The position numbers were made by a program, and so were the translations under genes. This document shows positions 44,073 to 52,981 of a stretch of DNA of 64,000 nucleotides, in pieces. Position 1 is the first letter of the stretch. The number at the start of each line of letters is the position of its first letter. The DNA comes from Collinsella sp944321445 (GTDB lineage Bacteria; Actinomycetota; Coriobacteriia; Coriobacteriales; Coriobacteriaceae): assembly GCF_030371825.1 (NCBI RefSeq), contig NZ_JAUDDM010000010.1; one strand, 5' to 3'. Below the pieces are notes generated by a model. It saw only the letters and a program-made list of their open reading frames with translations. It had not been told where the DNA came from and did no database searches.

Positions 44073-45026
44073 ATGAAGGATGCGCGGCAAGAACAACTGA
44101 AGCGCGAAGCCTTGACCGATCGCCGCCGTACTCGGATTGCATGGGGCGTTATCTGGGGAATGCTGCTTGCTGCATGCGCGACGTTTGCACTGACGACGCG
44201 CGGCAGCTACACGGATTTTTGCGCGAGCCGGCCACTTGCGCTCGATCGGCTTCCGTATGCCCTGACGACTTACGACGTGGGACAAGTGCGCGATGAGGGT
44301 GCATGGTTCTCGTTCGATTTCCTTGATGCGGGCGCGCTGGTCGAGGCCGCGCCTGCCATCGTGGAAGCCACCTGCACGGGGCAACGCACGCATCGCTACG
44401 ATGCTTTGCTGACCGATGTCACCATTGACCGCGTTTACCGTGGCGAGGGGTTGCCGGGGATCGCCGTGGGTGAACGCATCTCGGTGTACGAGCCTATCGC
44501 CATCGACAACATCGCCAAGCGCAGCTCGCCGTTTTCCGCGCTCAGCAAGCTATTGAGCGAGGGCAACGCCGAAGTGCGGACTGAGCAGGTCCGGGTGGAC
44601 TGGGATACGGATTTCCAGACGCTTGTCGATCGCTACCAGGTGCACGCAAGGGGGCGGTATTCGTTCTTTGGAGGCGCCCCTATGCATCAAAACGGGAGGT
44701 ACATCCTCTTCCTTCAACCCGTGACGACGCCCGATGGCGACTTGGTGCAGCCCCGCTACGCACTCATGGAGCATCCGCACGCCAAGCTTGCGATCGGTTC
44801 GGACGAAGACGATGTGTCGATTGTGTCATTGGATTCCCTGCTAGACACTCCTTTTGCCACATTTGAGGAGGCATCGTACCATGCTGCCTACGTTGCGGAT
44901 GGGGCGTCGCGTGCGGAGTGGCTCCGTATGCGCGATGATCTGCTGGAGCGCGTGCGGGCACTTCCGGCTGATGCTGCAGAAGAGGCGGGCTCCTTCCTGG
45001 CAGATGCATCATGCCTCTATCTATAA
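44073..45026 (+). CDS. membrane-anchored protein of unknown function, ABC operon
   Basis: 317 aa. One membrane anchor near the N-terminus (AWGVIWGMLLAACATFAL), the rest probably outside the cell. The exterior part looks beta-rich (YDALLTDVTIDRVYRGEG, RYILFLQPVTTPDGDLV). ATG 44073 has GAGGGG 8 bases upstream; GTG 44064, overlapping the ATPase stop, is the alternative. I do not recognise the family. The context suggests an accessory part of the exporter or a target protein. Confidence 0.75.
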   Translation: MKDARQEQLKREALTDRRRTRIAWGVIWGMLLAACATFALTTRGSYTDFCASRPLALDRLPYALTTYDVGQVRDEGAWFSFDFLDAGALVEAAPAIVEATCTGQRTHRYDALLTDVTIDRVYRGEGLPGIAVGERISVYEPIAIDNIAKRSSPFSALSKLLSEGNAEVRTEQVRVDWDTDFQTLVDRYQVHARGRYSFFGGAPMHQNGRYILFLQPVTTPDGDLVQPRYALMEHPHAKLAIGSDEDDVSIVSLDSLLDTPFATFEEASYHAAYVADGASRAEWLRMRDDLLERVRALPADAAEEAGSFLADASCLYL

Positions 45027-45048
45027 TGAGGTGCGGAGGGAGCATGCC

Positions 45049-45987
45049 ATGAGCTTTCGCGACAACTTGCAGCGCCTTCGCGCGCGTGATGGCCTAACGC
45101 AGGAGCAGTTTGCCCTGATGCTCAGCGTGTCGCGCCAGGCGGTAAGCAAGTGGGAGGCGGAGCGGGCGTATCCCGAGATGGATAAGCTGCTGCGTATGTG
45201 CGACCTGTTTGGCTGCACGCTCGACGAGCTTGTGCGGGGCGATGTCGTGGCCACGGGCTCTTCCGAATCAGAGAGACAGCTGGAGAACGAGGGGGGAGCG
45301 GCGACATGCGCGCAGGAGAGCTCATCGTTTGTCGCGTATGATGCGCATATGCGCCGAAGGGCGCGCCTCGTTGCGGTGGCGGTCGGCTTGGGCTTTTTGG
45401 GCCTGGCCGCGATGGTGCGCCTGGGCGGATCGTTTGGCCTAGCGTTTTTGTGGGGAGGTCTGCTGCCGGTCAGCAGTCGTATTGTCCTGGTTGTTACCCT
45501 TGCGGCCGTGACGGCGCTCATTGTGCCAGCCGTGCGTGAACACATGGCGTTCAGGCAGCGTTATCGACGAATCGAGGGTGAGTACACGGAGCGCGAACGT
45601 ACGGCGGCACACGATCGCTTGTTTAAGATCGGACTTGTATGTGCGGCGCTGTTCTGTGCGGGCATAGTCGCATTTGTGCTGTTTGCTTGGTCGTTTGATA
45701 CGACAACCGGTCTTGTTTGTTTGCTGATGGGGGTCGCCGCCGCTGCTTCTTCAGCGGTATATGCGTCGTTCATGGCTGCACGCATGGACGTTGCAGGCTA
45801 CAACGCTCGCAACGAGCTTGTGTCGTGCGAGCCAGGTGCGGTGCGGCTCCACATTTTCTCGCTGGTTATGACGCTTGCGACCGCCGTTGCCCTCGTGGGT
45901 TTGTTCCTGCTCGACTGGCCGTTTTTCTGGCTCAGCTGGGTGTTCGGCGCGCTCGCATGCCTTGTCTGCAGAACAATCGGGCGGTAG
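45049..45987 (+). CDS. XRE-family HTH regulator with membrane domain
   Basis: 312 aa. N-terminal HTH of the XRE type (LRARDGLTQEQFALMLSVSR, then QAVSKWEAERAYPEMDKLL) is followed by about four membrane segments grouped in two pairs, including VAVAVGLGFLGLAAMV and LVMTLATAVALVGLFLL. One-component membrane regulators of this build often control adjacent ABC exporters. It starts 22 bases after the previous gene with GGAGGG upstream, and ends one base before the 98-bp palindrome. Confidence 0.88.
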   Translation: MSFRDNLQRLRARDGLTQEQFALMLSVSRQAVSKWEAERAYPEMDKLLRMCDLFGCTLDELVRGDVVATGSSESERQLENEGGAATCAQESSSFVAYDAHMRRRARLVAVAVGLGFLGLAAMVRLGGSFGLAFLWGGLLPVSSRIVLVVTLAAVTALIVPAVREHMAFRQRYRRIEGEYTERERTAAHDRLFKIGLVCAALFCAGIVAFVLFAWSFDTTTGLVCLLMGVAAAASSAVYASFMAARMDVAGYNARNELVSCEPGAVRLHIFSLVMTLATAVALVGLFLLDWPFFWLSWVFGALACLVCRTIGR

Positions 45988-45988
45988 G

Positions 45989-46086
45989 CGTGGCGGCATG
46001 CATGACAAATTGGGGGCGGGCCACTTTTGGTCGACACGTGTCGACCAAAAGTGGCCCGCCCCCAATTTGTCATGCATGCCGCCACG
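45989..46086. repeat. perfect 98-bp palindrome, no spacer
   Basis: The 49-bp arms are exact reverse complements meeting at 46037/46038 (centre GTCGACACGTGTCGAC). Arms contain GACAAATTGGGGGCGGGCC, part of which recurs at 49737. It fills the space between two convergent genes and would work as a terminator in both directions. Confidence 0.9.
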
Positions 46087-46094
46087 CTTTCACG

Positions 46095-46970
46095 CTAAGC
46101 GCCCCACAGACTGCGGATCTTATCCAAAAAGACACTCGCTGCGGGCGAAAACTCCTGGTAGCGCTTCCATGCAATCGTAATGTTGGCATGCATGGGCGGA
46201 TCGAGCGGCCGAAACGCCAGCCCGCTGCCCGCTGAAGTATCCACGATGTCCTCGAGACTCACCACGTAACCCACGCCACGCCGGGCGAGCAGCGCGGCGT
46301 TGAACAGCAGATTGTACGTGGCGACGATGTCCAGCTCGGCGAAGTCGTGCTTGAACCACCTGCGCATCTCCTGGCTGGCCTGGCGCGAGAAGATGAGCGG
46401 CCGGTCCAGCAAGTCTTCGGCGCGGATGACGTCGAGATGGGCCAGCGGGTCGTCCTCGCGCATGAAAACGCCCCAGGTGTCGCGCGCGGGCAGCTCGATG
46501 GTCTCGTAGCGCGAAAGATCGGTTTGCCCAATGAACACGCCGAAGTCGATGCGGCCGGTGTCCAGGCGCTCGCCCACGTCCTCGGCGTTACCGCTGAACA
46601 GCGAAAACCTCAGCAGGGGATAGGCCTCCTGCAGCTCGGCAATCGCATCGGCGATGAGTGCCATGGCCTGCGTCTCGCCGCCGCCGATGCGCACCTCGCC
46701 GGCAAGCGTGTCGGCCGACACCAAAAACTCCGACTCCGTGCGGCCCACCAGGTCGACGATCTCCTCGGCGCGACGGCGCAAACGCATGCCTGCCTCGGTG
46801 AGCTCGATGCGCCGGCTCCCGCGCTCAAAGAGCTTGCAGCCCAGCTCATGCTCCAGGTCCTGCATCTGGCGCGAAAGCGAGGGCTGCGAGATGTGCAGCA
46901 CGTTCGCCGCGCCCGAGATGGTCCCCTCGCGGGCAACCATCAGGAAGTACTGCAAATGGCGAAGCTCCAT
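46095..46970 (-). CDS. LysR-family transcriptional regulator
   Basis: 291 aa. HTH at residues 1-60 (LQYFLMVAREGTISGAANVL, ISQPSLSRQMQDLEHELG), then a substrate-binding domain (LAGEVRIGGGE, PLLRFSLFSG, RIDFGVFIG). Related to the LysR gene at 49782. The target is not evident: no gene is transcribed divergently from its start, where 350 non-coding bases lie instead. Confidence 0.93.
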   Translation of the reverse strand: MELRHLQYFLMVAREGTISGAANVLHISQPSLSRQMQDLEHELGCKLFERGSRRIELTEAGMRLRRRAEEIVDLVGRTESEFLVSADTLAGEVRIGGGETQAMALIADAIAELQEAYPLLRFSLFSGNAEDVGERLDTGRIDFGVFIGQTDLSRYETIELPARDTWGVFMREDDPLAHLDVIRAEDLLDRPLIFSRQASQEMRRWFKHDFAELDIVATYNLLFNAALLARRGVGYVVSLEDIVDTSAGSGLAFRPLDPPMHANITIAWKRYQEFSPAASVFLDKIRSLWGA

Positions 46971-47320
46971 AGCGCGGCCTTTCTATGCGCTTGAGATATG
47001 GATTGCGAATAAGTATACGCGTGTCGCGTGCCCGCGAGAGGCGAGCGCTTGTTCCGACTCTTATCGAGACAGTTGCATGGTCATGAGGCCGCGGCGCTTC
47101 GGGGTCCGCGCTGCAGCCCTGTCGGTAGCCTGTCCTCGCACGGGAAATCATGATATTCCGTAGGTGGTAAAGTTATTTATCTGGTAGAACGCTAAAGACA
47201 TTGTCGGAATATCATGATTTTGCTGCGACATATCGGCGCTTCGTTCGTGAGACCCGGCGCGTTGCACTATTTATGGCAGCGCCGGCGGGCAGTGGGCTCG
47301 TGAGGTTCGACATGCCACTC
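46971..47320. other. non-coding stretch with a 16-bp inverted repeat
   Basis: 350 bases with no supported gene. They hold AAATCATGATATTCCG (47145-47160) and its exact complement (47205-47220), 44 AT-rich bases apart, and the remains of sequence downstream of the truncated hydrolase gene at 47321. Confidence 0.55.
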
Positions 47321-47776
47321 CTACGTGTGCCACGCTGGCGTGAGGCGTGCGGTCACGTTCCCGACCGTGAAGCTCTCGTCGATATCGTGGTCGATGCCCG
47401 GCAGGCCCTCCTCGCGCGCCACGCTTGCAACATAGCGCGGCGCATGATATGCCGGGCATACGCTAGCAACATCATGGCAGGTGGGACGGCTGAAATGGTC
47501 GTTATCGATGTGCGTGATGAGGATGGCGTCGAGCTCTGGCACGTCCGCGGGTGCGATGGGCGCGTCGAACACCACGGGCATGTCAAAGCCCTCGAGCACG
47601 GGGTCGACCATGATGCAAGTGCCGCGGGCGTTCAGCAAAAAGCCCGCGCCGCCCAGCCACGAGATCGTCGTGACGTCCTGTGGGCCAAAGGCGTTGGCGG
47701 TAAGCGCGACGGTTCCGGTGGGTACTGCCTGCCCTTTGTCGTTTGTACGTACGGTTGCGATATCCATGTTGTTCAC
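47321..47776 (-). pseudogene. truncated metallo-beta-lactamase-fold hydrolase
   Basis: 151 aa covering only the N-terminal part of an UlaG-like metallo-beta-lactamase protein: TTISWLGGAGFLLNARGTCI, the metal motif ILITHIDNDHFS and TARLTPAWHT. A TAG follows at a point where relatives continue for some 100 residues, and the bases beyond do not restore the family sequence in the same frame. The missing half carries further metal ligands, so the product is probably inactive. Lies between a TetR gene and the AT-rich inverted repeat. Confidence 0.65.
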
Positions 47777-47923
47777 CTTTCAAGCTGTGGGCGCGATGCG
47801 TCCAAATTCGACAGATATCCCTGCACCCCGTGAGGGGCGTTTGCAGTTTGGGTTGTATCTGGGGCCTGTTCGCTTGCTGTGCACCCGGTAAGTTCGGGCA
47901 AGCGGACCGGTTATGCTGAGGAC

Positions 47924-48571
47924 CTACGCTCCTGCGGCGTAGTGCGCCAGGCACATGCCGATGAAGTCACGCATCTCCTCCCGGAAGTCGACCGTGCGCC
48001 GCGTGATGCCTGCGAGTTTCACTGCCTCGTCCACCAGCGGATTCTCCTGGCACCAGCCGTTGATGCCCACGGCGTGGTAATAGACGGCGTTGAGAAGCTT
48101 GGATGCGTGTGCGGCGTCACAGCCGAGGTTGCCCGCGAAGCGCGCGATCAGCTGGTCTTGGCCTTCGTAGTAGTGCCGCTTGAACGCGGCGAGGCGCTCG
48201 ACGGCGGAGTTGGTCTCGATGATGGTGAACAGTAGGTCGCAATAGTTCAGATAGTCGCGGCGGCTTGCAAGCTGCTCGACCCACACCTCGGTGAGCACGG
48301 CGGGGGAGTACGTGCTGCCTGCCGGATAGGCCGTTAGCAGCGCGCCGTAGTATTCGTCCTGCTTGTCGGAGCAAATCTCGAGGAAGATGTCCTCTTTTGT
48401 CGTGACGTATTTATACAGGGCGGCGCGCGACCAGCCGAGTTGCTCGGCGATGGCCGCGAGCGTGATTTCGTGGTAGGGGTGCTCGGCGAACAGTTCGTCG
48501 GTGACCCGTTTGATCTCGGCCATCCGCTGTTCTTTCTGTTCGTCGCTGCGCGCTCTGATGAAATCTGCCAT
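47924..48571 (-). CDS. TetR-family transcriptional regulator
   Basis: 215 aa from the ATG at 48571; the longer reading from 48697 overlaps the likely operator. HTH: ITLAAIAEQLGWSRAALYKYV at residues about 37-57. The C-terminal ligand domain (EYYGALLTAYPAG, FRRHYYEG-like FKRHYYEGQDQL) is of the YsiA/TetR_C type. Divergent from the monooxygenase-like gene at 48731, with a 10-bp inverted repeat between them. Confidence 0.92.
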   Translation of the reverse strand: MADFIRARSDEQKEQRMAEIKRVTDELFAEHPYHEITLAAIAEQLGWSRAALYKYVTTKEDIFLEICSDKQDEYYGALLTAYPAGSTYSPAVLTEVWVEQLASRRDYLNYCDLLFTIIETNSAVERLAAFKRHYYEGQDQLIARFAGNLGCDAAHASKLLNAVYYHAVGINGWCQENPLVDEAVKLAGITRRTVDFREEMRDFIGMCLAHYAAGA

Positions 48572-48690
48572 ATCTGCCTGCCGTCCCTGCCTGAGCCTGT
48601 TTCCAAAACTGTAGCAGGCTTTTCGTATTTGGCAAATAGGAAAACAAAATTCAGCAAATCTATTTACAAGTAACGAACCGTAGCGTAAAT

Positions 48691-48721
48691 TAACCAAAAG
48701 AGACTAGATTGCTTTTGGTTA
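48691..48721. promoter_or_regulatory. probable TetR operator
   Basis: TAACCAAAAG (48691-48700) and CTTTTGGTTA (48712-48721) form a perfect inverted repeat with 11-base spacing, overlapping the start region of the gene at 48731. The right arm ends directly at its ribosome site. Confidence 0.6.
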
Positions 48722-48730
48722 GGAGGGACC

Positions 48731-49063
48731 ATGGCGATTACGGCGAATCTGTACTACACGGGAACAAATGGCGCGGCGCGCAAGTTCGCCGAGGAGATGG
48801 AGGCGTCCGGCACGGCAGACGCCATCCGCGCTGAGGGGGGCAACATCCGCTACCGCTATTTCCAGCCGCTCGACGCTCCGGAGACCATCCTGCTCATCGA
48901 TGCGTGGCGCGACCAGGAAGCGCTTGACGTGCATCATGCTTCGCCCATGATGGCGAAGATCGCCGAGCTACGCGACAAGTACGACCTGCACATGAAGGCA
49001 GAGCGCTACATCACCGACGAAGCCGGTCTACCCGATCACGACCAAGCCTTCATTCGCCAGTAA
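48731..49063 (+). CDS. antibiotic-biosynthesis-monooxygenase-like (ABM fold) protein
   Basis: 110 aa, size and pattern of dimeric alpha/beta-barrel quinol monooxygenase-like proteins: NIRYRYFQPLDAPETILLID, then DAWRDQEALDVHHASPMMAK. AGGAGGG precedes the ATG. Probably regulated by the divergent TetR gene through the operator at 48691-48721. The substrate is unknown. Confidence 0.85.
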   Translation: MAITANLYYTGTNGAARKFAEEMEASGTADAIRAEGGNIRYRYFQPLDAPETILLIDAWRDQEALDVHHASPMMAKIAELRDKYDLHMKAERYITDEAGLPDHDQAFIRQ

Positions 49064-49112
49064 CAAAGGGGCCGGGTTCAATCTTGTCGTTTCGACGTTA
49101 AGGCAGTCCGCC

Positions 49113-49664
49113 CTAGCCAATCCATTTTCGTGCGCGCAGCTCTTCAAGTAGCGGCTCCAGGTAGCTGCGGTCGCAGGCGTCAAAGCCGCGGCGCATTCCT
49201 TCAAGCGCTGCGGAATCGCGCTTCGAACCCTTGCGAGCAGCGCTTTCGAGCATGCGGAAGTACACACGCATGGCAATCTTGTCGAGTGCATTCAGCTGGT
49301 CGAAGAAGAACCTGCCGCGGCAGTAGCACCATGGAAGATCGGGGTATTGCTCGGCGGGAAACGAGCGGCGAAATGCCTCTTCATGCTCAGCTGCGGGCCA
49401 GTCCTTGCTAGGCATGGGCGTTGCACCGACAGCTACGACCGCATAGTGCTTTTCGGGGTGTTTCGCCATGTACGCCTTGAGCTCCTTGGAGCCCTTGAGG
49501 GAGGCAGCGTGGAACCAGCCGCTAAGGATGACGAGGTTGGCCTCGTGGGCGGCCTCGTCGATGTTTTCCACCGGAGCGACCGCGCACGTGAGTGATTCAG
49601 CCAGCCACTGCGCATACATTCTGGCCGAACCGGTCTGTGAGCGATAGACGACGACAGCACTCAT
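49113..49664 (-). CDS. flavodoxin-like protein
   Basis: 183 aa. The N-terminus VVVYRSQTGSARMYAQWLAE is a flavodoxin FMN-phosphate loop (S-Q-T-G-S), followed by NLVILSGWFHAASLKGSKE and YAVVAVGATPM. Length and layout resemble flavodoxin-domain proteins distantly related to HemG. Convergent with the monooxygenase-like gene at 48731. Partner unknown. Confidence 0.85.
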   Translation of the reverse strand: MSAVVVYRSQTGSARMYAQWLAESLTCAVAPVENIDEAAHEANLVILSGWFHAASLKGSKELKAYMAKHPEKHYAVVAVGATPMPSKDWPAAEHEEAFRRSFPAEQYPDLPWCYCRGRFFFDQLNALDKIAMRVYFRMLESAARKGSKRDSAALEGMRRGFDACDRSYLEPLLEELRARKWIG

Positions 49665-49736
49665 GGGTCTCCTTTCCAGCGCTTAGTGTACCGGCGGAGC
49701 CATCGATGCGCGGAAAGGCTTACAAAGCTCTGATGC

Positions 49737-49765
49737 GACAAGTTGGGGGCGGGCCCAGTCTTGTC
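49737..49765. repeat. partial copy of the GACAA-GGGGGCGGGCC repeat
   Basis: GACAAGTTGGGGGCGGGCCC resembles the arm of the 98-bp palindrome at 46005-46023 and can pair its GACAAG with a nearby CTTGTC. It lies in the gap between the flavodoxin-like and LysR genes. Confidence 0.5.
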
Positions 49766-49781
49766 GGTCTTGTCGGATCAG

Positions 49782-50663
49782 TTAGGCTCGGAGCTCTTCC
49801 AGGAAGAGCTGGACGGCGCGCGAGCGCGGGGCGTTGCGTTTCCAGACGACGTCGATGATCGAGACCGCGGGCGGGTAGAGCAGGCGGAACTCCAGGCCCG
49901 TGTCGCCGCCCGTCGCAGTGAGGCCTTCGAGCGATATCATGCGGCCGGCGCCCTCCTGCACGAGCATCGCTGCGTTGAAGGACAGGTTATATGTCGCGAC
50001 GACATCGAGCTCGCGTCCGTGCTCACCGAACCACATGCCCAAGGGGCCAATCGGCCCCTCATCGCTCCACGAGCGCTCGGGCATGATGAGCGGCGCATCC
50101 GCAAGGTCGGCGGGACCGATGATCTCCTGTGCCGCCAGCGGGTCGCCCTTTTGCATGACGACGCCCCAGGCATCGGTGGGCTGCAGGCGCAGGTGCTCGT
50201 ACCGGTCGTTATCGGGGTGGGACATAAGGACCACAAGGTCGTCGAGCCCGTGTTCGAGCCGCTCGATCAGGTCGGTCGCGATGGCGCTGTGCAGGTGGAA
50301 GCGCACCTGGGGATTGCGCCTGCGGAACTCGGCAACCTGCCGTGCAATCTGCCGCATGGCGACGCTCTCGCCGGCGCCGATGTGGATGTCACCGGCGACG
50401 ATCTCCTCGTCGTGCGAGAAGTCCGCGGCAGTCTGGTCGGCGAGTCCGACAATCTCCTGAGCGCGCCGCCGCAGGTACAGGCCCTGTTCGGTGGGCGTAA
50501 CGCTGCGGCTGTGGCGCTCGAACAGCTCACAGCCCAGTTCGCGCTCGAGCTGGGCGATCTGTCGAGACAGCGCGGGCTGGGTCACATGTAGCGCCTCAGC
50601 AGCGCGCGACATGGTTCCGTATTCGCAAACAGCGAGGTAGTAACGCAAGGCACGGAGTTCCAC
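49782..50663 (-). CDS. LysR-family transcriptional regulator
   Basis: 293 aa. HTH (YYLAVCEYGTMSRAAEALHV, TQPALSRQIAQLERELG), then an effector domain (VAGDIHIGAGE, PQVRFHLHSA, LDDLVVLMS). Transcribed divergently from the cyclophilin/aldo-keto reductase gene set at 50780-54436, which it probably controls. Dyads lie in the 116-base gap. Confidence 0.93.
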   Translation of the reverse strand: MELRALRYYLAVCEYGTMSRAAEALHVTQPALSRQIAQLERELGCELFERHSRSVTPTEQGLYLRRRAQEIVGLADQTAADFSHDEEIVAGDIHIGAGESVAMRQIARQVAEFRRRNPQVRFHLHSAIATDLIERLEHGLDDLVVLMSHPDNDRYEHLRLQPTDAWGVVMQKGDPLAAQEIIGPADLADAPLIMPERSWSDEGPIGPLGMWFGEHGRELDVVATYNLSFNAAMLVQEGAGRMISLEGLTATGGDTGLEFRLLYPPAVSIIDVVWKRNAPRSRAVQLFLEELRA

Positions 50664-50689
50664 AGCTCCTCCAACCCATTACAAAACCT

Positions 50690-50703
50690 TATATCACGAT
50701 ATA
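50690..50703. promoter_or_regulatory. TATATC-AC-GATATA dyad between LysR and its divergent genes
   Basis: Short palindrome close to the LysR start and followed by AT-rich ATACAGTATAAGCAATTGTAT-type sequence. It fits a LysR binding region by position only. Confidence 0.35.
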
Positions 50704-50779
50704 CAGTATAAGCAATTGTATTCTTCTTCCCGCGGACTGAAACTAAAGCTAGGCAATACCGGGGAAGGAGGAGCGGCGC

Positions 50780-51145
50780 ATGCAGCCCATCGTGATGCAT
50801 ATTGGAGATGCGACAATCTCCGCCCAGCTCAACGATACCGCGGCCGCCCATGCGCTCTGCACGCAGCTGCCCGTGGTCATCCCCATGAGCGCCTCGTCCG
50901 TGGGTATCTGCGGGGCGGCTCCGTTCGAGCTTCCTGTCGATTCCGCCCGCATCCATCGTGGATGGACAAACGGCGATATCAACTACAACCCTGGCGGTGG
51001 CTGGCTCGCGGTGTTTTTCGACGACGAGGAAAACTCGCAGCGCTACGGCGACCAATTCACCATCGGTCACATCGAGGGCAGCATCGAGGAACTCCGTCGT
51101 CTCACCGGATCGTATGACGTAACCATTGAGGCGCGACGCGCATAG
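50780..51145 (+). CDS. cyclophilin-like fold protein
   Basis: 121 aa matching the cyclophilin_like family of small bacterial proteins: MHIGDATISAQLNDTAAA, the PFELPVDSARIHRGWTNGDI region with NYNPGGGWLAVFF, and IGHIEGSIEELR. The family is not known to be an active prolyl isomerase. AAGGAGGAG precedes the start. First gene of a run to the cupin gene. Confidence 0.85.
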   Translation: MQPIVMHIGDATISAQLNDTAAAHALCTQLPVVIPMSASSVGICGAAPFELPVDSARIHRGWTNGDINYNPGGGWLAVFFDDEENSQRYGDQFTIGHIEGSIEELRRLTGSYDVTIEARRA

Positions 51146-51190
51146 GTGAAAAAGCGCTAGGGGGTATTTCACGCCAAAGGAGGAGACAGC

Positions 51191-52216
51191 ATGCAGTACA
51201 CAACGCTTGGCCATTCCGGCATCAAGATCTCGAAGCTCTGCCTGGGCGGCATGAGCTTCGGCAAGCCGTCGCCCGATTTCCACCAGTGGACCATCGGGCC
51301 CGATGACACGCGCGCGGTCATCAAGCGCGCGCTCGACCTGGGTATCAACTTCATCGACACGGCGAACACCTACTCCTTCGGTACGAGCGAGGAGTACATC
51401 GGCGCCGCCCTGCGCGACCTGGGCGTGGCGCGCGACCAGGTGGTGCTCGCCAGCAAGGTCTACTTCAACGAGGGCAAGCTCTCGCGCGAGGCCATCAACC
51501 GCGAGATCGACGGCACGCTGAAGCGCCTGGGGACCGACTACCTCGACCTCTACATCATCCATCGCTTCGATTACGACACGCCCATCGAGGAGACGATGGA
51601 GGCGCTCGACGGCCTCGTGCGCGCCGGCAAGGTCCGCGCGCTCGGCGCGAGCGAGATGTACGCCTATCAGCTGCACAACATGCAGGTCGTGGCACAGCGG
51701 AACGGTTGGACGCCGTTCACGAGCATGCAGTGCCACTACAACCTGCTCTACCGCGAGGACGAGCGCGAAATGATTCCCGTGTGCCGCCAGTTCGACATGG
51801 CGCTCACGCCGTATTCGCCCATGGCATCCGGTCACCTGTGCCGTCCCACCTGGGATTCCGATTCCTGCCGCTCCACGACCGATGCCACGATGCGCAACAA
51901 GTACGAAGCGGCGCGCGACAACGACATGCAGATCGTGGGCCGCGTGGCCGAAGTTGCCGAGCGCCACGGCGTGCCTATGGCGCAGATTGCGCTTGCCTGG
52001 CACTGGGCGCGTGGCGTGGAGTCGCCCATCGTGGGCTGCTCGCGCCCCGAGCGCGTGGACGACGCTGCGGCGGCGCTCGACGTGGAACTGACGACCGACG
52101 AGGTCGCCTACCTGGAGGATCCCTACACGGCTCACGAGCTCGTAGGCCCCCTCGCCCGTCCGGGCGAAAAGCCCCTCGCCGGCACCATGAACCCCAACAC
52201 CAAGCCGGGAAATTAG
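51191..52216 (+). CDS. aldo/keto reductase
   Basis: 341 aa, NADPH-dependent (beta/alpha)8 barrel. The catalytic tetrad is visible: D in FIDTANTYSFGTSEEYIG with the Tyr, K in VVLASKVYF, H in YIIHRFD. C-terminal nucleotide site: ESPIVGCSRPERVDDA. Resembles YhdN/Gsp69-like AKRs. AAAGGAGGAG precedes the ATG. The stop codon lies inside a small hairpin repeat (52207-52235). Confidence 0.95.
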   Translation: MQYTTLGHSGIKISKLCLGGMSFGKPSPDFHQWTIGPDDTRAVIKRALDLGINFIDTANTYSFGTSEEYIGAALRDLGVARDQVVLASKVYFNEGKLSREAINREIDGTLKRLGTDYLDLYIIHRFDYDTPIEETMEALDGLVRAGKVRALGASEMYAYQLHNMQVVAQRNGWTPFTSMQCHYNLLYREDEREMIPVCRQFDMALTPYSPMASGHLCRPTWDSDSCRSTTDATMRNKYEAARDNDMQIVGRVAEVAERHGVPMAQIALAWHWARGVESPIVGCSRPERVDDAAAALDVELTTDEVAYLEDPYTAHELVGPLARPGEKPLAGTMNPNTKPGN

Positions 52217-52235
52217 GGACTGTCCCTATTTTCCC
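52207..52235. repeat. GGGAAATTAGGGAC hairpin repeat
   Basis: GGGAAATTAGGGAC (52207-52220) pairs with GTCCCTATTTTCCC (52222-52235) with one mismatch. Related in style to the GGGAAAATAGGGACAGGCAC copies at 7356 and 12012. It contains the stop codon of the reductase and ends just before the ribosome site of the next gene. Confidence 0.7.
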
Positions 52236-52246
52236 AGGAGGAGGAT

Positions 52247-52963
52247 ATGAGCATGAAAGAGTTTGAGAAGACCGATCCGGAGTTCGCCGAGCGCTTTACG
52301 TACTTCGCGGGCGAACAGGTGCCGACCGATCCCGCAGCTGAGCTGCCAGCGCGCGAGCGCTACCTGGCGATCATCGCCGCCTTGCTGGGCTGCCAGGGCA
52401 TCGACGAGTTCCGCGTGATGGCGTCCGAGGCGCTCGGCGCCGGCGTGACACCCGTCGAGCTCAAAGAGGTTGTCTACCAGGCAACGGCGTACCTGGGCAT
52501 CGGTCGCGTGCGCCCGTTTATCACCGCGGCGAACGAGGTCCTGGCGGCATGCGGCGTCGAGCTGCCGCTGCCCGGCCAGCAGACCACGACCCTCGAGACG
52601 CGCCAAGCCGCAGGCAATCAGAAGCAGATCGAGTATTTCGGTGAGGGCATGCGCGAGAGCTGGGCAAACGGTCCGGCGGAGCGCGAGCACATCAACCGCT
52701 GGCTCGCTGCCAACTGCTTCGGCGACTACTACACCCGCAACGGCCTGTCGGACCTCGATCGCGAGATGGTCACGTTCTGCTACATCGCCGCGCAGGGCGG
52801 CTGCGAGCCGCAGGCCACGGCGCATGCCGGTGCGAACCTCAACCTGGGCCGCGACCGCGACTTCCTGTACCGCGTGGTCTCGCAGATGCTGCCCTACATC
52901 GGCTATCCGCGCAGCCTGAATGCCCTGGCCTGCATCGACAGCGCCGTCGCTGCGCGCGCGTAG
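52247..52963 (+). CDS. carboxymuconolactone decarboxylase family protein (two CMD domains)
   Basis: 238 aa with two CMD-type helical domains, about 30-105 (ARERYLAIIAALLGCQGIDE, ELKEVVYQATAYLGIGRVRP) and 130-225 (LSDLDREMVTFCYIAAQGGC, EPQATAHAGANLNLG). The AhpD-type CxxC redox pair is not present. AGGAGGAG precedes the start. Function in this operon unknown. Confidence 0.88.
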   Translation: MSMKEFEKTDPEFAERFTYFAGEQVPTDPAAELPARERYLAIIAALLGCQGIDEFRVMASEALGAGVTPVELKEVVYQATAYLGIGRVRPFITAANEVLAACGVELPLPGQQTTTLETRQAAGNQKQIEYFGEGMRESWANGPAEREHINRWLAANCFGDYYTRNGLSDLDREMVTFCYIAAQGGCEPQATAHAGANLNLGRDRDFLYRVVSQMLPYIGYPRSLNALACIDSAVAARA

Positions 52964-52981
52964 GCAGGGGAGGGAACCGCT

